Of a stretch of DNA of 48,648 nucleotides, positions 32,885 to 41,077 are shown piece by piece (the stretch's first letter is position 1; each line of letters begins with the position of its first letter). The translations under genes were made by a program, and so were the position numbers. The stretch comes from Verrucomicrobiota bacterium. Its GTDB lineage: Bacteria > Verrucomicrobiota > Verrucomicrobiia > Opitutales > Seribacteraceae. Location of the stretch: contig JAOLZO010000018.1 of NCBI GenBank assembly GCA_028343845.1, positions 1 to 48,648 on the forward strand, given 5' to 3'. The notes under the pieces were generated by a model that was not told the DNA's origin, did not search any database, and saw nothing but the letters and a program-made list of their open reading frames with translations.

Positions 32885-35458
32885 ATGATCGGATTTCTAA
32901 CTGAATTCATGGATTTTCCTTATCTAACCCGAGGCCCGCTTGTTGTTATCATTCTTTTCCTAGGTGGTTTTTTCTCCAATCTGGTTCATGCAGTGGAGCC
33001 AGTGGGAACTCCGAGTCCTGATCTCGACGGTTGGAAATCCACCGCACAACCCTTCATAGCCAAGCATTGTGTTGCCTGCCACGGTTCGGAAAAACAGAAG
33101 GGTGGCTTGAACCTTGAAGAATTTGACGGAGATATTCTCGATCTGACGAAGGCTGGTATCTGGCACGAGATTGTCGATGTTCTCAATGCGGGTGAGATGC
33201 CACCGGAAAAGGAGCCTCGTCCTCCGGCTAAAGAGCTTGTGATGGTGGTTGATTGGATTAGTGGTGAGCTGATCAAAGCGGAGCAACTCGCCCGTGCCAA
33301 AGGACCGGGCCTCAGCCTACGCCGTCTGACCAATCAGGAATACCGTAACACGGTTCGCGATCTGGTGGGACATCCCTTCGATCCCGCCATGCGTTTCCTC
33401 GATGATACGGAGCTTCATGGCTTCGACAACGTGGCCGAAAACCTTGAGCTCTCTACCCTTCATCTGCATCAATACCTAAACGCGGCCGAGCGCATCGTCG
33501 ACAAGATGCTCACAGTCCCGGAAAAACCTCCTGTTCGTCAGCATTGGTACATCGAGCCGATTCTTGCTACGCCCACTTCACCGTTGGTTAAAATCGATGG
33601 AGCCTGGCACGATGGTTTGCGAGGTAAGGACATGAGCAAGGTTAAGCCAGGCAGGATCAAGCTTCCCCCCAAACCACTTGGTCATGTCGACCCCGGGGTA
33701 CCGGGGCTTACCGGTCTGGTCCGAGGGAACATAGAGATTCCTAATGGTTTTCAGCCTTACCGAATGGTGGAGATGACCTCCGGCAAACCGGTTGTTTACG
33801 ACGGGTTCGGGGATATCCGTTTCTACGGCATGCAGCTTAGGGACAATTTTCAGCGCCTGGGTTTCCGATGGTTTGCTCACGATGAGGGCCGGTATCGGGT
33901 AACTCTGCACGTTGACGGCTTCAAGGAAGTCGAAGGCCGCGCTCCCGCGATACGGGTACTTCAGGAACCGGGTTCCGAGGTCCTCGGTGAATACGAGATG
34001 CCGGTGGGAGTAGCCCGCAAGATTAGTTTCGATCTCGTCATTGATGACGTGCATTACCTGATGCGCACCAGCGGAAACCGGTATTGGGGCATGCGCCTGT
34101 ACATGGAGCGTGGGATTCGTCCGGAGAGAATCGAGATCGAGGGTCCGCTCAATGAAACCTGGCCACCGCCTCATGATTTTGTCCGTTCGATGGGGGGAAA
34201 CCAGGATAAGATCGCTGGTGCCTTGAGGGATTTTGCAAGCCGTGCCTGGCGTCGCCCCCTTAAGTCCGGCGAATTGGAGGAGTTGGTTTCTCTCTATCAA
34301 AAACAACGCGCCCACACGAAAAACTTCCGGGAGGCACTCCGGGTTCCTTTGGTTTCGATTTTAAGCTCCCCTCATTTTCTCTGTCGGGTCGAGCACCGCA
34401 CGAAAAGTAAAGGTTTGGAACAGGTCAATGCCCACGAACTGGCAAACCGGTTGTCCTACTTTCTCTGGCGCTCCATGCCGGATGATCTTTTACGGGCGGC
34501 TGCGGACGACGGAAGCTTGCTCAAGAAGGATGTCCTGAAAGAACAGGTGGACCGTATGCTTTCCGATCCGGCAATCAGCACCTTCTGCGAGACTTTCCCG
34601 GCCCGCTGGTTGGGAGTGGAAAAAGTCATGAGCGTCGACGTTGACCCTCTTATGTTTCCATGGGTCACCTGGGGTTTGCGCAAGGACATGCTTGAGGAAA
34701 CCCGCCAAGTGTTTACCGAGATCTTACGGAAGAACTCTTCATGCCTGGAGCTTATCGACAGTGACTGGACTTTTCTAAACAGCCGGCTTGCCCGTCACTA
34801 TGATCTGCCTGAATTAAAGGGTGATCATATGCGCCGCGTATCCCTGCCTGCCGGCTCGGATAGAGGAGGGATTCTTGCCCACGGGAGCATCCTCACCATA
34901 ACCTCCAATGGAATGCGGCCCTTACCCATTACCCGTGGCGCATTTGTGCTGGAAAACATTCTCGCCAGTCCGACCCCGCCACCCCCGCCGAACGTTACGC
35001 CACTGGAGGAAGTCGAGCAACCCCGGCCCAACGCAACCACCCGCGAAATGCTGGAACTTCATCGAAGTGATCCCACTTGCATTTCCTGCCACCAGAAGAT
35101 TGATCCCATCGGTTTTTCTCTTGAGGGCTATGATGCGGTGGGGCGTCTTCGCACTCACGAACATATTCTAGTCGATGAAAAGCTGGTGCAAACCCATCCT
35201 GTGGATACTTTGGGTCGTCTGCCCGGAGGATCTCCTTTCGAAGGAATGCCCGGTCTGAAGCAGGTCATTCTCAATGAAGCGCAAAAATTCCGTCGCTGTC
35301 TCGTGGAAAAACTGCTGACCTATGCACTCGACCGGGAAGTCAATTTTACCGACGAACCGCTCATTCAGGAGTTAAGCGAAGAGATGTCCACCCATGACGA
35401 CCGTATGAATAGCCTGATACATGCCCTGGTGGGTAGCGAAACCTTTCAATCCAAGTAA
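32885..35458 (+). CDS. DUF1592-family c-type cytochrome-like protein 3
   Basis: An 857-residue exported protein, the shortest of the set. Starts at 32885 and 32909 are both possible; each gives a hydrophobic leader (PLVVIILFLGGFFSNLVHA). The haem motif is CVACH at 62-66. DUF1587 follows (LRRLTNQEYRNTVRDLVGHP), then a middle region with a plain beta segment (GRYRVTLHVDGFKEVEG), DUF1595, DUF1592 (ANRLSYFLWRSMPDDLLRAA), DUF1588 (RGGILAHGSILTITSNG, with CISCH at 732-736) and DUF1585 (CLVEKLLTYALDREVNF). No extra carbohydrate-binding module is visible. It is followed by its DUF1552 partner after 25 bases instead of an overlap. Confidence 0.92.
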   Translation: MIGFLTEFMDFPYLTRGPLVVIILFLGGFFSNLVHAVEPVGTPSPDLDGWKSTAQPFIAKHCVACHGSEKQKGGLNLEEFDGDILDLTKAGIWHEIVDVLNAGEMPPEKEPRPPAKELVMVVDWISGELIKAEQLARAKGPGLSLRRLTNQEYRNTVRDLVGHPFDPAMRFLDDTELHGFDNVAENLELSTLHLHQYLNAAERIVDKMLTVPEKPPVRQHWYIEPILATPTSPLVKIDGAWHDGLRGKDMSKVKPGRIKLPPKPLGHVDPGVPGLTGLVRGNIEIPNGFQPYRMVEMTSGKPVVYDGFGDIRFYGMQLRDNFQRLGFRWFAHDEGRYRVTLHVDGFKEVEGRAPAIRVLQEPGSEVLGEYEMPVGVARKISFDLVIDDVHYLMRTSGNRYWGMRLYMERGIRPERIEIEGPLNETWPPPHDFVRSMGGNQDKIAGALRDFASRAWRRPLKSGELEELVSLYQKQRAHTKNFREALRVPLVSILSSPHFLCRVEHRTKSKGLEQVNAHELANRLSYFLWRSMPDDLLRAAADDGSLLKKDVLKEQVDRMLSDPAISTFCETFPARWLGVEKVMSVDVDPLMFPWVTWGLRKDMLEETRQVFTEILRKNSSCLELIDSDWTFLNSRLARHYDLPELKGDHMRRVSLPAGSDRGGILAHGSILTITSNGMRPLPITRGAFVLENILASPTPPPPPNVTPLEEVEQPRPNATTREMLELHRSDPTCISCHQKIDPIGFSLEGYDAVGRLRTHEHILVDEKLVQTHPVDTLGRLPGGSPFEGMPGLKQVILNEAQKFRRCLVEKLLTYALDREVNFTDEPLIQELSEEMSTHDDRMNSLIHALVGSETFQSK

Positions 35459-35483
35459 GACAAGAAACGACGTGCCCAAAACC

Positions 35484-36803
35484 ATGATCAATCGACGAAC
35501 CTTTCTCCGAGGAGCCTGCACGGTCCTTCCTCTCCCCTTCATCGAAGCTTCCCTGCCTGGCGCCGCTCGCCCCGAAGACGGGGTGCCTGGCCGGATGATT
35601 ACGATCTTCAATCCCCATGGTCCGGCCAATGAGTCCTGGTTCCCGAAGGAATATGGCTCCGGTTTCAAACTGTCCCCTACCCTTCAGTCCCTGGAGCGTC
35701 ATCGCAAGGAGCTCACGGTTTTCTCCGGTTTGTGTCATCCCCAATATCCAGCCAATGCTGGTCACTCCATTGCCAGCCGGATGCTCACCGGTGTGGTGGG
35801 AGACCCGAAATTGGAAACCAACTATGCGTCCCCGATCAAAAGCATTTCGATGGACCAGATCGCGGCAAACAGTATTGGCCAGGATACCCGGTTTCCGTCT
35901 TTGCAGGTTTCCTGTCAGGAGGGTTCCGGGGTGCCGGGACGGAGTGTGACGATGAGCTTTAACGCCAATGGTGTGGCCCTGCCTTCCATTCGGAGCCCCC
36001 TTGACTTGTTTAATCGTTTGTTTGTGCCAGAGGATTCAAAAAGTGCATCTGCGGCCAAGCAACGCCACGCGGCCCGAACCAGTGTTCTCGACACCGTGCT
36101 TGGTCAGATGAAATCCCTCGAGAAGAACCTCGGACACGAGGACCGGCAACGCATCGCCGACTACCAGGATTCGGTGCGTCAGGTCGAACAACAGTTGCAA
36201 CGAGACTACGCTTGGTCGAAGAAGGACAAGCCTGCCATTTCGAGTGAAGGGCTTGAACTGGAACCGAAAACCCGTACCGACTGGGTTCATACCATGAACG
36301 ACATCATGGTGCTGGCCATGAGGACTGATTCCACCCGGGTGCTCTCCATGATGAACGGGGTCGAAGTCGACTTGTACAAATGGACTGATTGTGGCGTCAA
36401 TAAACACCACCATGGTTTGCAACACCACAATGGAAATCAAAACAACCTCTCCGACTTGCAAAAGGTCGATGCCCATAAGATTACTTCCCTTTCGCGCTTC
36501 TGCGACAAACTGGCCGAGGTGGACGTACCGGGTGGCAACTTGCTGGAACACACCATGATCTGGTACGGGCATGGCATGAACAACGGCAGTGGATTTAAAA
36601 ATGGGCGCGGGGCTCATGGCACCCGTGATCAAGCGCACCTCTTACTCGGAGGAAGTAAGCTTGGTTTAAACCACGGAGAACATCGAAAATACACCTCAAG
36701 CGAAACTCCCCTATGCTCTCTTTGGGTGAGCATGTTGAACGCTCTGGGGTGTCCAGTTGAAAAGTTTGCCGATGGAGAGGGACCCCTTTCCGGAATCTCT
36801 TGA
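35484..36803 (+). CDS. DUF1552 (HXXSHH) family protein 3, with variant motif
   Basis: A 439-residue protein. The ATG at 35484 is chosen because it opens a Tat leader (INRRTFLRGACTVLPLPF); the frame is open back to 35421 inside the upstream gene. The hallmark motif reads HGLQHH at 310-315 (Ser to Gln), preceded by two further histidines (KHHHGLQHH). The usual DSTRVLSMMNG stretch precedes it, and the C-terminal part is longer and includes GHGMNNGSGFKNGRGAHG. It is followed after 86 bases by the double sulfatase gene. Confidence 0.92.
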   Translation: MINRRTFLRGACTVLPLPFIEASLPGAARPEDGVPGRMITIFNPHGPANESWFPKEYGSGFKLSPTLQSLERHRKELTVFSGLCHPQYPANAGHSIASRMLTGVVGDPKLETNYASPIKSISMDQIAANSIGQDTRFPSLQVSCQEGSGVPGRSVTMSFNANGVALPSIRSPLDLFNRLFVPEDSKSASAAKQRHAARTSVLDTVLGQMKSLEKNLGHEDRQRIADYQDSVRQVEQQLQRDYAWSKKDKPAISSEGLELEPKTRTDWVHTMNDIMVLAMRTDSTRVLSMMNGVEVDLYKWTDCGVNKHHHGLQHHNGNQNNLSDLQKVDAHKITSLSRFCDKLAEVDVPGGNLLEHTMIWYGHGMNNGSGFKNGRGAHGTRDQAHLLLGGSKLGLNHGEHRKYTSSETPLCSLWVSMLNALGCPVEKFADGEGPLSGIS

Positions 36804-36828
36804 TTAGGCATTAATTGCTCAAAAACAT

Positions 36829-36844
36829 TCCATCGAGCGATGGA
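36829..36844. promoter_or_regulatory. Perfect inverted repeat upstream of the double sulfatase gene
   Basis: TCCATCG-AG-CGATGGA is a perfect seven-base inverted repeat with a two-base centre, 46 bases before the ATG at 36890. There is no T-run behind it, so a terminator is unlikely; an operator is more plausible. Confidence 0.4.
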
Positions 36845-36889
36845 GGGCATGTCTTCTAGGATTAGAAAATTCAGGCAATCAATAAATTT

Positions 36890-39706
36890 ATGAAATTTAA
36901 AATGATACTTCTTGCTGCGGTATGTGGCATCATGGCATCTGCCGAGGAGAAGAAACCCAACGTCATCCTGATCTACACGGATGATCATGGATACACGGAC
37001 CTGGGCCTCTTCGGGATCGATAAACATGTTGATACGCCGGTTATGGATAAGCTTGCCAGTGGCGGAGCGTTGATGAAAGCCGGTTACAGTTCGGCTCCGC
37101 AATGCGTGCCTTCGCGAGCCGGATTGATGATTGGGAGAATACAAAATGAGTTCGCTTTTCCCCATAACCAGAGCGATGCAGGTGAGGGCAGCGGTCGTAT
37201 GCCCCGTATTTATCCGAAAGGTACGGATAGGGCCGGCAAACCAGTTCTTACCATAGCGGACCGACTGAAAAAGCTAGGTTATCTAACGGGCTTCTCCGGC
37301 AAGTGGCACCTAGGCCCGTCGAACAACTCTAACCCAAAGCACGATCCACGGGCTCGTGGCTTTGAGTACTACTGGACTGGCTCGATGGAAAGCGGTTCAA
37401 CCAACCTCACTCTCGATGGCAAGACTGTGGAGCATCAGGACAGGAAAGGCTTACCCGAAGGCATCGCCAATCGGGTAATCCTTCAGGGCAAGTACGGCGA
37501 ATCTTTTATCGACTTTAGCCAGGCTGGAGATAAGCCGTTCTTTCTCTACCTGCCTCTCTATGCTCCGCACATCCCTCTGATCAAAAAGTCGGACCCGTAT
37601 TACCAAAAATTCCCCAAGCTCGATTATCCGCATTATGATAATTGGAGAGATGACCGCAGAAGGATGGGTCTGGCACTGATCAAATCCATCGACGACGCGG
37701 TGGGAGGGGTTATGACCAAGCTACAAGAGCACGGTATTGAAGAGAACACGATGGTTCTCTTCGCCAGCGATAACGGGGCCCCAAGTAAAATGGGCAGGGA
37801 CGACCCGGGACTGCCCGGAGGTCCCCCCGGCACAAGAGGAGGAGTCTGGAACGGATCGAACAACGTGCCCATGCGCGGCGAGAAAGGCAGCCTGTTCGAA
37901 GGAGGGATTCGGGTGCCCATGTTTGCGTACTGGAAAGGTAAAATTATTCCCGGCACGGTCATTCAAGAGATGGTGACCACGCTCGATCTCACCGCGACAA
38001 CCCTCAAGGCCGGAGGCGGAGTGATCCCTGAAGAGTTTGACGGCGTGGATTTGCTTCCTCGGTTGACCGGGAAAGCCTCCAAAATTAAAAGGCCGGAACC
38101 TATGTTCTGGGAGTTCTGGCACACTCAGGTAGTCCGTATTGGTGATTGGAAACTATGGCGGTCCACTCAGCAGGAGATGTTGTTTAATTTAGCCAAAGAC
38201 CCCTATGAGATAAACAATCGTATTCAATCTGATGCAAAGGTCGCTGAACGGTTGCGAAAAAAGTTGGATCAATGGTCTGTGACTTTGCCACGACTCAATA
38301 AATCAGACCGGGATGCCAGTGAGGTGTTTGCCTGGCCTCTTGAGGGTACACCCGCGGGCACCAAGCCGGACCCACGCTACCTCCTGCCTTACGCGGATCC
38401 GAAGCCCGCACCCTACCCCGCTGCGATCAAGAAAGCAGAAAAGCCCAAGCAAGCCAACATCCTCATCATCTTCACCGATGATCAGGGCTATGCCGATCTG
38501 GGATGTTTCGGGAGTAAGGAAAATCAGACACCGGTCCTCGATAACCTGGCCAGGGAAGGAACCAAATTTACCTCTTTTTATGCTCAGCCGGTTTGTGGGC
38601 CATCACGCTCCGCTCTACTGACCGGTCGCTATCCTGCCCGCAGCAAAGGCTGGTCGATGCCCGCATCGGAAATTACCTTTGCCGAGATGCTCAAAGAGGT
38701 CGGCTACCAGACCGCCTGTGTCGGCAAGTGGGATGTTTCGAATCGAAAGGCGATTGTCGACCGGATGCCCAATGCACAGGGGTTTGATTATTATTTCGGT
38801 GCACTTGGCGCGAACGACAGCGGGAAATCGGTTTTACACAACAATAATGACCTTGTTGGAACAACCGACGACATGGCTGGGCTTACCCGACTCTACACCG
38901 ATAAGGCGATTGATTATCTGGTCAATCAACGTGATTCCCAAAAACCTTTCCTCCTCTACCTTTCTCATACGATGATGCACACCATTATCGACGCCTCCCC
39001 AAAGTTTAAGGAGAAAACGGGGGATAACCTTTACCGTGCCGTAGTCGAGGAGTTTGATTATGAAACCGGCCGTCTGCTCGATACGCTTGATGAGCTTGGT
39101 TTGAAAGAAAACACCCTGGTTATCTTCACCACCGATAACGGTCCCTGGAATCAACCGAAGTATTATGAAAACAAAAAGGGGCACCCCAAGAATTCGATTT
39201 TCTGGGGCGATGCCGGACCTTTGCGTGATGGAAAAGCATCGATTTACGAAGGCGGTATCCGTGTGCCCTGTATCATGCGTTGGCCCGGAAAAATAGCGGC
39301 AGGAAAAACGAATGACGGGCTCATGGCCACCATCGATTTTTTGCCGACCTTTGCCGCCCTGACCGGAGCAAAGATTCCCGATGACCGGACCATCGATGGG
39401 GTCAATCAATTGGATTTTATTTTGGGTAAATCCAAGACAGCCCGTTCATCCTACCTTTATAACCCGGGTTCTGCATCGGTGCAGACAAGGATCCTTCAAG
39501 GCAATGCAATTCGGGAAGGGGACTGGAAACTGATCTCTCCATTGAAAGTTGGCTGGTTCCTGGAAGACGCAGGCTCGGGTGAATGGGAGCTATACAATTT
39601 AAAAGAGGATATTGGAGAGACCACCAACCTCGCGGACAAGTACCCGAAAAAGGTGAAACGGCTCCAAGCCTTGCTCAAATCAAGCGAGGCAAAATTAACC
39701 AAATAG
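36890..39706 (+). CDS. Secreted double sulfatase (two fused sulfatase domains)
   Basis: A 938-residue protein with a signal peptide (KFKMILLAAVCGIMASA) and two complete sulfatase-like domains in one chain. Domain 1 (about 24-505) has PNVILIYTDDHGYTDLG, formylglycine motif CVPSR at 72-76, GKWHLG, YAPHIPL, SDNGAP and the Lys in RGEKGSLFEGGIRVP. A Pro/Lys linker follows. Domain 2 (about 523-938) has NILIIFTDDQGYADLG, CGPSR at 569-573, TDNGPWNQ and GKASIYEGGIRVP, but the usual GKWHLG reads GKWDVSN, so an active-site His is replaced by Asp. Each domain alone would be a normal A-type sulfatase. Two domains could remove sulfates at different positions of one substrate, or domain 2 may have shifted activity or only bind. 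No frameshift is present; the fusion is in a single open frame. Confidence 0.93.
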   Translation: MKFKMILLAAVCGIMASAEEKKPNVILIYTDDHGYTDLGLFGIDKHVDTPVMDKLASGGALMKAGYSSAPQCVPSRAGLMIGRIQNEFAFPHNQSDAGEGSGRMPRIYPKGTDRAGKPVLTIADRLKKLGYLTGFSGKWHLGPSNNSNPKHDPRARGFEYYWTGSMESGSTNLTLDGKTVEHQDRKGLPEGIANRVILQGKYGESFIDFSQAGDKPFFLYLPLYAPHIPLIKKSDPYYQKFPKLDYPHYDNWRDDRRRMGLALIKSIDDAVGGVMTKLQEHGIEENTMVLFASDNGAPSKMGRDDPGLPGGPPGTRGGVWNGSNNVPMRGEKGSLFEGGIRVPMFAYWKGKIIPGTVIQEMVTTLDLTATTLKAGGGVIPEEFDGVDLLPRLTGKASKIKRPEPMFWEFWHTQVVRIGDWKLWRSTQQEMLFNLAKDPYEINNRIQSDAKVAERLRKKLDQWSVTLPRLNKSDRDASEVFAWPLEGTPAGTKPDPRYLLPYADPKPAPYPAAIKKAEKPKQANILIIFTDDQGYADLGCFGSKENQTPVLDNLAREGTKFTSFYAQPVCGPSRSALLTGRYPARSKGWSMPASEITFAEMLKEVGYQTACVGKWDVSNRKAIVDRMPNAQGFDYYFGALGANDSGKSVLHNNNDLVGTTDDMAGLTRLYTDKAIDYLVNQRDSQKPFLLYLSHTMMHTIIDASPKFKEKTGDNLYRAVVEEFDYETGRLLDTLDELGLKENTLVIFTTDNGPWNQPKYYENKKGHPKNSIFWGDAGPLRDGKASIYEGGIRVPCIMRWPGKIAAGKTNDGLMATIDFLPTFAALTGAKIPDDRTIDGVNQLDFILGKSKTARSSYLYNPGSASVQTRILQGNAIREGDWKLISPLKVGWFLEDAGSGEWELYNLKEDIGETTNLADKYPKKVKRLQALLKSSEAKLTK

Positions 39707-39728
39707 GGATGTAAAGATCCCAATCAAG

Positions 39729-39743
39729 AAGACATTTGATATT
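39729..39743 (+). promoter_or_regulatory. 15-base motif shared with the upstream region of DUF1552 protein 5
   Basis: AAGACATTTGATATT occurs here and, identically, at 43729-43743, 35 and 29 bases before the respective DUF1552 start codons. A TATAAT follows at 39748-39753 in this copy. The shared position suggests a promoter or operator element kept when the gene pair was duplicated. Confidence 0.45.
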
Positions 39744-39778
39744 GGTTTATAATTGTTTAGCATAAAGAAGTTAAATCT

Positions 39779-41065
39779 ATGAGTTTCAATCGCCGTACTT
39801 TTCTTCGTGGAGCAGGAGCCTGCATCGCTTTGCCTGCGTTGGAATCGTTCGGCTTGCCGCGACTCGCCTCCGGAGCTTCAACTGCGACAACCGCCGCCAT
39901 CACCAACGCGCCGGTCAAGCGACTCGTTACGATCGGCACTTACCTGGGCTTTCACACACCGAGTTGGTTCCCCAAGGAAACCGGAGCGGACTACCGAATT
40001 TCAGAAGTATTGGAACCGTTGGAGGACCTGCGCTCGGACTTTTCTCTCTTTTCCGGGCTCGATCACCGCGCTTCCAATGGTCACAAGAATTGGAGTAACT
40101 TTCTTACCGGCAAGGCAACGTCCGGCATTTCCATGGATCAGATCGTGGCCAACGGAATTGGTCATCAATCCCGATTCGCTTCGCTTCAAGTAACCTGCGG
40201 TTCCGGAGGAGAAGGGCGTATGAGTTTTACCAAAGAAGGCATCAGTCTTCCCTCGATCGGACGACCCAGTGTGCTTTTCAACAAGCTCTTCAGTTCGGAT
40301 GCGGACAAGGCCCGTATGGATTACGTTCTTTCGAGTAACCGCAGCGCGCTCGACCTCGTTCTCGACGAAGCCCGCTCTCTCAAGAGGCAAGTAAGCTCCC
40401 GCGACGCGGAGAAGCTCGACGAATACTTTTCTTCGGTCCGAGACGTCGAACGGAAGGTGCAGAAGCAACGCCAATGGCTCGAAGTCCCAACCCCGAAGGT
40501 GGACTTCAAACTACCCGACTACGACCCAGTCGCTCCCGATCTTTCTCTTGAATGCGAAGCCATCATGTACGACCTCATGGCCCTGGCGCTGGAAACCGAT
40601 TCCACCCGTGTCCTTTCGTTTCTCGTTCCGGGACAGGGGCAGGTCTTTACGATCGACGGGGAAAAGCTGAGCGCCGGTTATCACGGCCTTTCTCATCATG
40701 GAAATGATCCGGATAAAATTGCCGAATTCAATCAGGTCGGCAAGAAGCAGGTCGCCAACTTCGGTCGTTTCCTGAGCGTCCTCAATCAAAAGAAAGATGC
40801 CCAAGGTCGTCCCTTGCTCGACACCACTGCAGTTTTTTACGGAAGCGGCATGGGCAACGCCAACACACACAATAATAGCCGCCTGCCCGCGTTGCTCGCC
40901 GGAGGCGGTTACCGGCACGGAGCTCATCATGCGATCGATCGCGGGAACGAGACGAAGGCAACTCCTTTGCTCGGTGACCTTTTCCTCTCCATCATGGAAT
41001 CCATGGGCGTCGGGCAGGAGCGTTTCGTGAAAGCGTCGCGCAACATGAACGACTACCTCCTCTAA
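39779..41065 (+). CDS. DUF1552 (HXXSHH) family protein 4
   Basis: A 428-residue protein with a Tat leader (FNRRTFLRGAGACIALPALE). The hallmark motif is HGLSHH at 302-307, followed by SGMGNANTHNNSRLPALLAGG and HGAHHAI. LETDSTRVLSFLVPG precedes the motif. The leader is very close in protein sequence to that of DUF1552 protein 5 (ALPALES shared), which points to duplication of this gene pair. In contrast to pairs 1-3 this DUF1552 gene comes before its DUF1592 partner, 12 bases upstream. Confidence 0.92.
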   Translation: MSFNRRTFLRGAGACIALPALESFGLPRLASGASTATTAAITNAPVKRLVTIGTYLGFHTPSWFPKETGADYRISEVLEPLEDLRSDFSLFSGLDHRASNGHKNWSNFLTGKATSGISMDQIVANGIGHQSRFASLQVTCGSGGEGRMSFTKEGISLPSIGRPSVLFNKLFSSDADKARMDYVLSSNRSALDLVLDEARSLKRQVSSRDAEKLDEYFSSVRDVERKVQKQRQWLEVPTPKVDFKLPDYDPVAPDLSLECEAIMYDLMALALETDSTRVLSFLVPGQGQVFTIDGEKLSAGYHGLSHHGNDPDKIAEFNQVGKKQVANFGRFLSVLNQKKDAQGRPLLDTTAVFYGSGMGNANTHNNSRLPALLAGGGYRHGAHHAIDRGNETKATPLLGDLFLSIMESMGVGQERFVKASRNMNDYLL

Positions 41066-41077
41066 CTCTTCGGCCAG

